The translations under genes were made by a program, and so were the position numbers. The notes under the pieces were generated by a model that saw only the letters and a list, made by a program, of their open reading frames with translations, had not been told where the DNA came from and ran no database searches. From assembly GCF_002838835.1 (NCBI RefSeq), contig NZ_NHPP01000008.1, positions 1 to 64,000 of the forward strand: 64,000 nucleotides of DNA, given 5' to 3'. The stretch is from Siphonobacter sp. SORGH_AS_0500. Lineage in GTDB: Bacteria; Bacteroidota; Bacteroidia; Cytophagales; Spirosomataceae. Shown one piece after another: positions 63,627 through 64,000 of this stretch; position 1 is the first letter of the stretch, and every line of letters begins with the position of its first letter.

Positions 63627-64000
63627 ATGATTAATTATGTACTGTTTGATGGCCCGGAAGTTCGTCCCCATTTACTGCCACTGGTTTTTACCCGGCCCAT
63701 GGCTGAATTAAGGATAGGCATTCGAACCATTACCGAAAAATGGACAGACTGGCTGGGAGTACAACCCACGCATTATACGCAGTCCTATTTACAGGAAAAG
63801 TACCCTTACAAGAAAGGTTCTGATACTATTTATATCCACGGTGGCCTCTGCCCCAGTGAGCGGCTCATTCGTTCCCTAGAAGAGCTAGAACCCGGCGAAG
63901 CCTTATTACAAGGTCCCATTTTGCTGGCGGTACGGGGAAAACACCTGCCCCTGGAAAGTTTAATACATGATAATCCTGCTTTTCATAAGCAATATTACTG
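63627..64000 (+). CDS. GlmU-like sugar nucleotidyltransferase, 5' part only
   Basis: The gene runs off the window; 124 codons are seen. The start MINYVLFDGPEVRPHLLPLVFTRPMAELRIGIRTITEKW matches the Bacteroidota GlmU-like family (putative UDP-GlcNAc diphosphorylase / GlcN-1-P acetyltransferase). FTRPMAELR replaces the usual nucleotide-binding start, and the later IHGGLCPSE is also seen in relatives. It would make UDP-GlcNAc, feeding MurG and MurC-type steps. Confidence 0.85.
   Translation, partial: MINYVLFDGPEVRPHLLPLVFTRPMAELRIGIRTITEKWTDWLGVQPTHYTQSYLQEKYPYKKGSDTIYIHGGLCPSERLIRSLEELEPGEALLQGPILLAVRGKHLPLESLIHDNPAFHKQYY

Noticed and set aside
1-64000. CRISPR array, prophage, insertion sequence or replication origin
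   Set aside because: I saw no regular direct repeats with spacers, no transposase, integrase or phage structural genes, and no dnaA-box cluster.

Overview
The window is chromosomal DNA of a Bacteroidota bacterium, most likely a Cytophagales member near Spirosomaceae. The phylum call rests on gliding-motility lipoprotein GldH, a fused SecDF, DUF4293 and DUF4834 proteins, the Bacteroidota-type GlmU-like nucleotidyltransferase, a eukaryote-like NADP isocitrate dehydrogenase and promoters of the TTG/TAnnTTTG type. The family call is inference. Almost everything is core metabolism or cell-envelope biology. I see no prophage, insertion sequence, CRISPR array or rRNA operon.

Layout. 1-8.4 kb: minus-strand division and murein cluster ftsW-murG-murC-ftsQ-ftsA-ftsZ. 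8.5-18.3 kb: cysE, a lipoprotein propeller, an AI-2E permease, a Lon-substrate-domain protein, gldH, ricT, purD, recQ and a DUF4293 protein. 18.5-19.8 kb: tRNA-Gly and tRNA-Leu behind a strong promoter, then a subclass B1 metallo-beta-lactamase. 19.8-24.3 kb: a red-light module of bacteriophytochrome, response regulator and heme oxygenase, with a divergent histidine kinase. 24.4-26.6 kb: an HNH protein, ruvB and a 52-residue membrane peptide. 26.6-31 kb: a hydrolase, an AT-rich stretch with an unknown lipoprotein, and a PepSY protein. 31-35.7 kb: prfB with its programmed frameshift, ppiD, gpsA. 35.7-39.9 kb: an AT-rich group of surface-glycan-like genes. 40-47.6 kb: carB, a hydrolase, two Tat-exported ferritin-like proteins and a Wzi-like outer-membrane protein. 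47.8-53.2 kb: nudix-DUF4834-prmC-moxR, a macrodomain protein, nadC and nadA. 53.3-64 kb: two unknown envelope proteins, secDF, folA, an AlbA_2 protein, crtZ, ffh, icd, a 53-residue acidic protein and the start of the GlmU-like gene.

The window carries many single-base frameshifts. ftsZ, purD, an HNH gene, an unknown lipoprotein, a ferritin-like gene and the wzi-like gene each need one base added or removed to restore the family sequence, and the propeller lipoprotein needs three. Most lie in short A or T runs and most are deletions. Since ftsZ is essential, I read these as sequencing or assembly errors rather than decay and give repaired extents. The one real frameshift is in prfB, where the classic autoregulatory site is intact.

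I did not find a convincing new multi-gene system. The best leads are the chromosomal B1 metallo-beta-lactamase, the bacteriophytochrome operon with its divergent kinase, a dispersed family of intergenic inverted repeats (about 52.2, 57.9 and 60.3 kb), a perfect palindrome upstream of the unknown lipoprotein, and two small proteins at 26348-26506 and 63238-63399.
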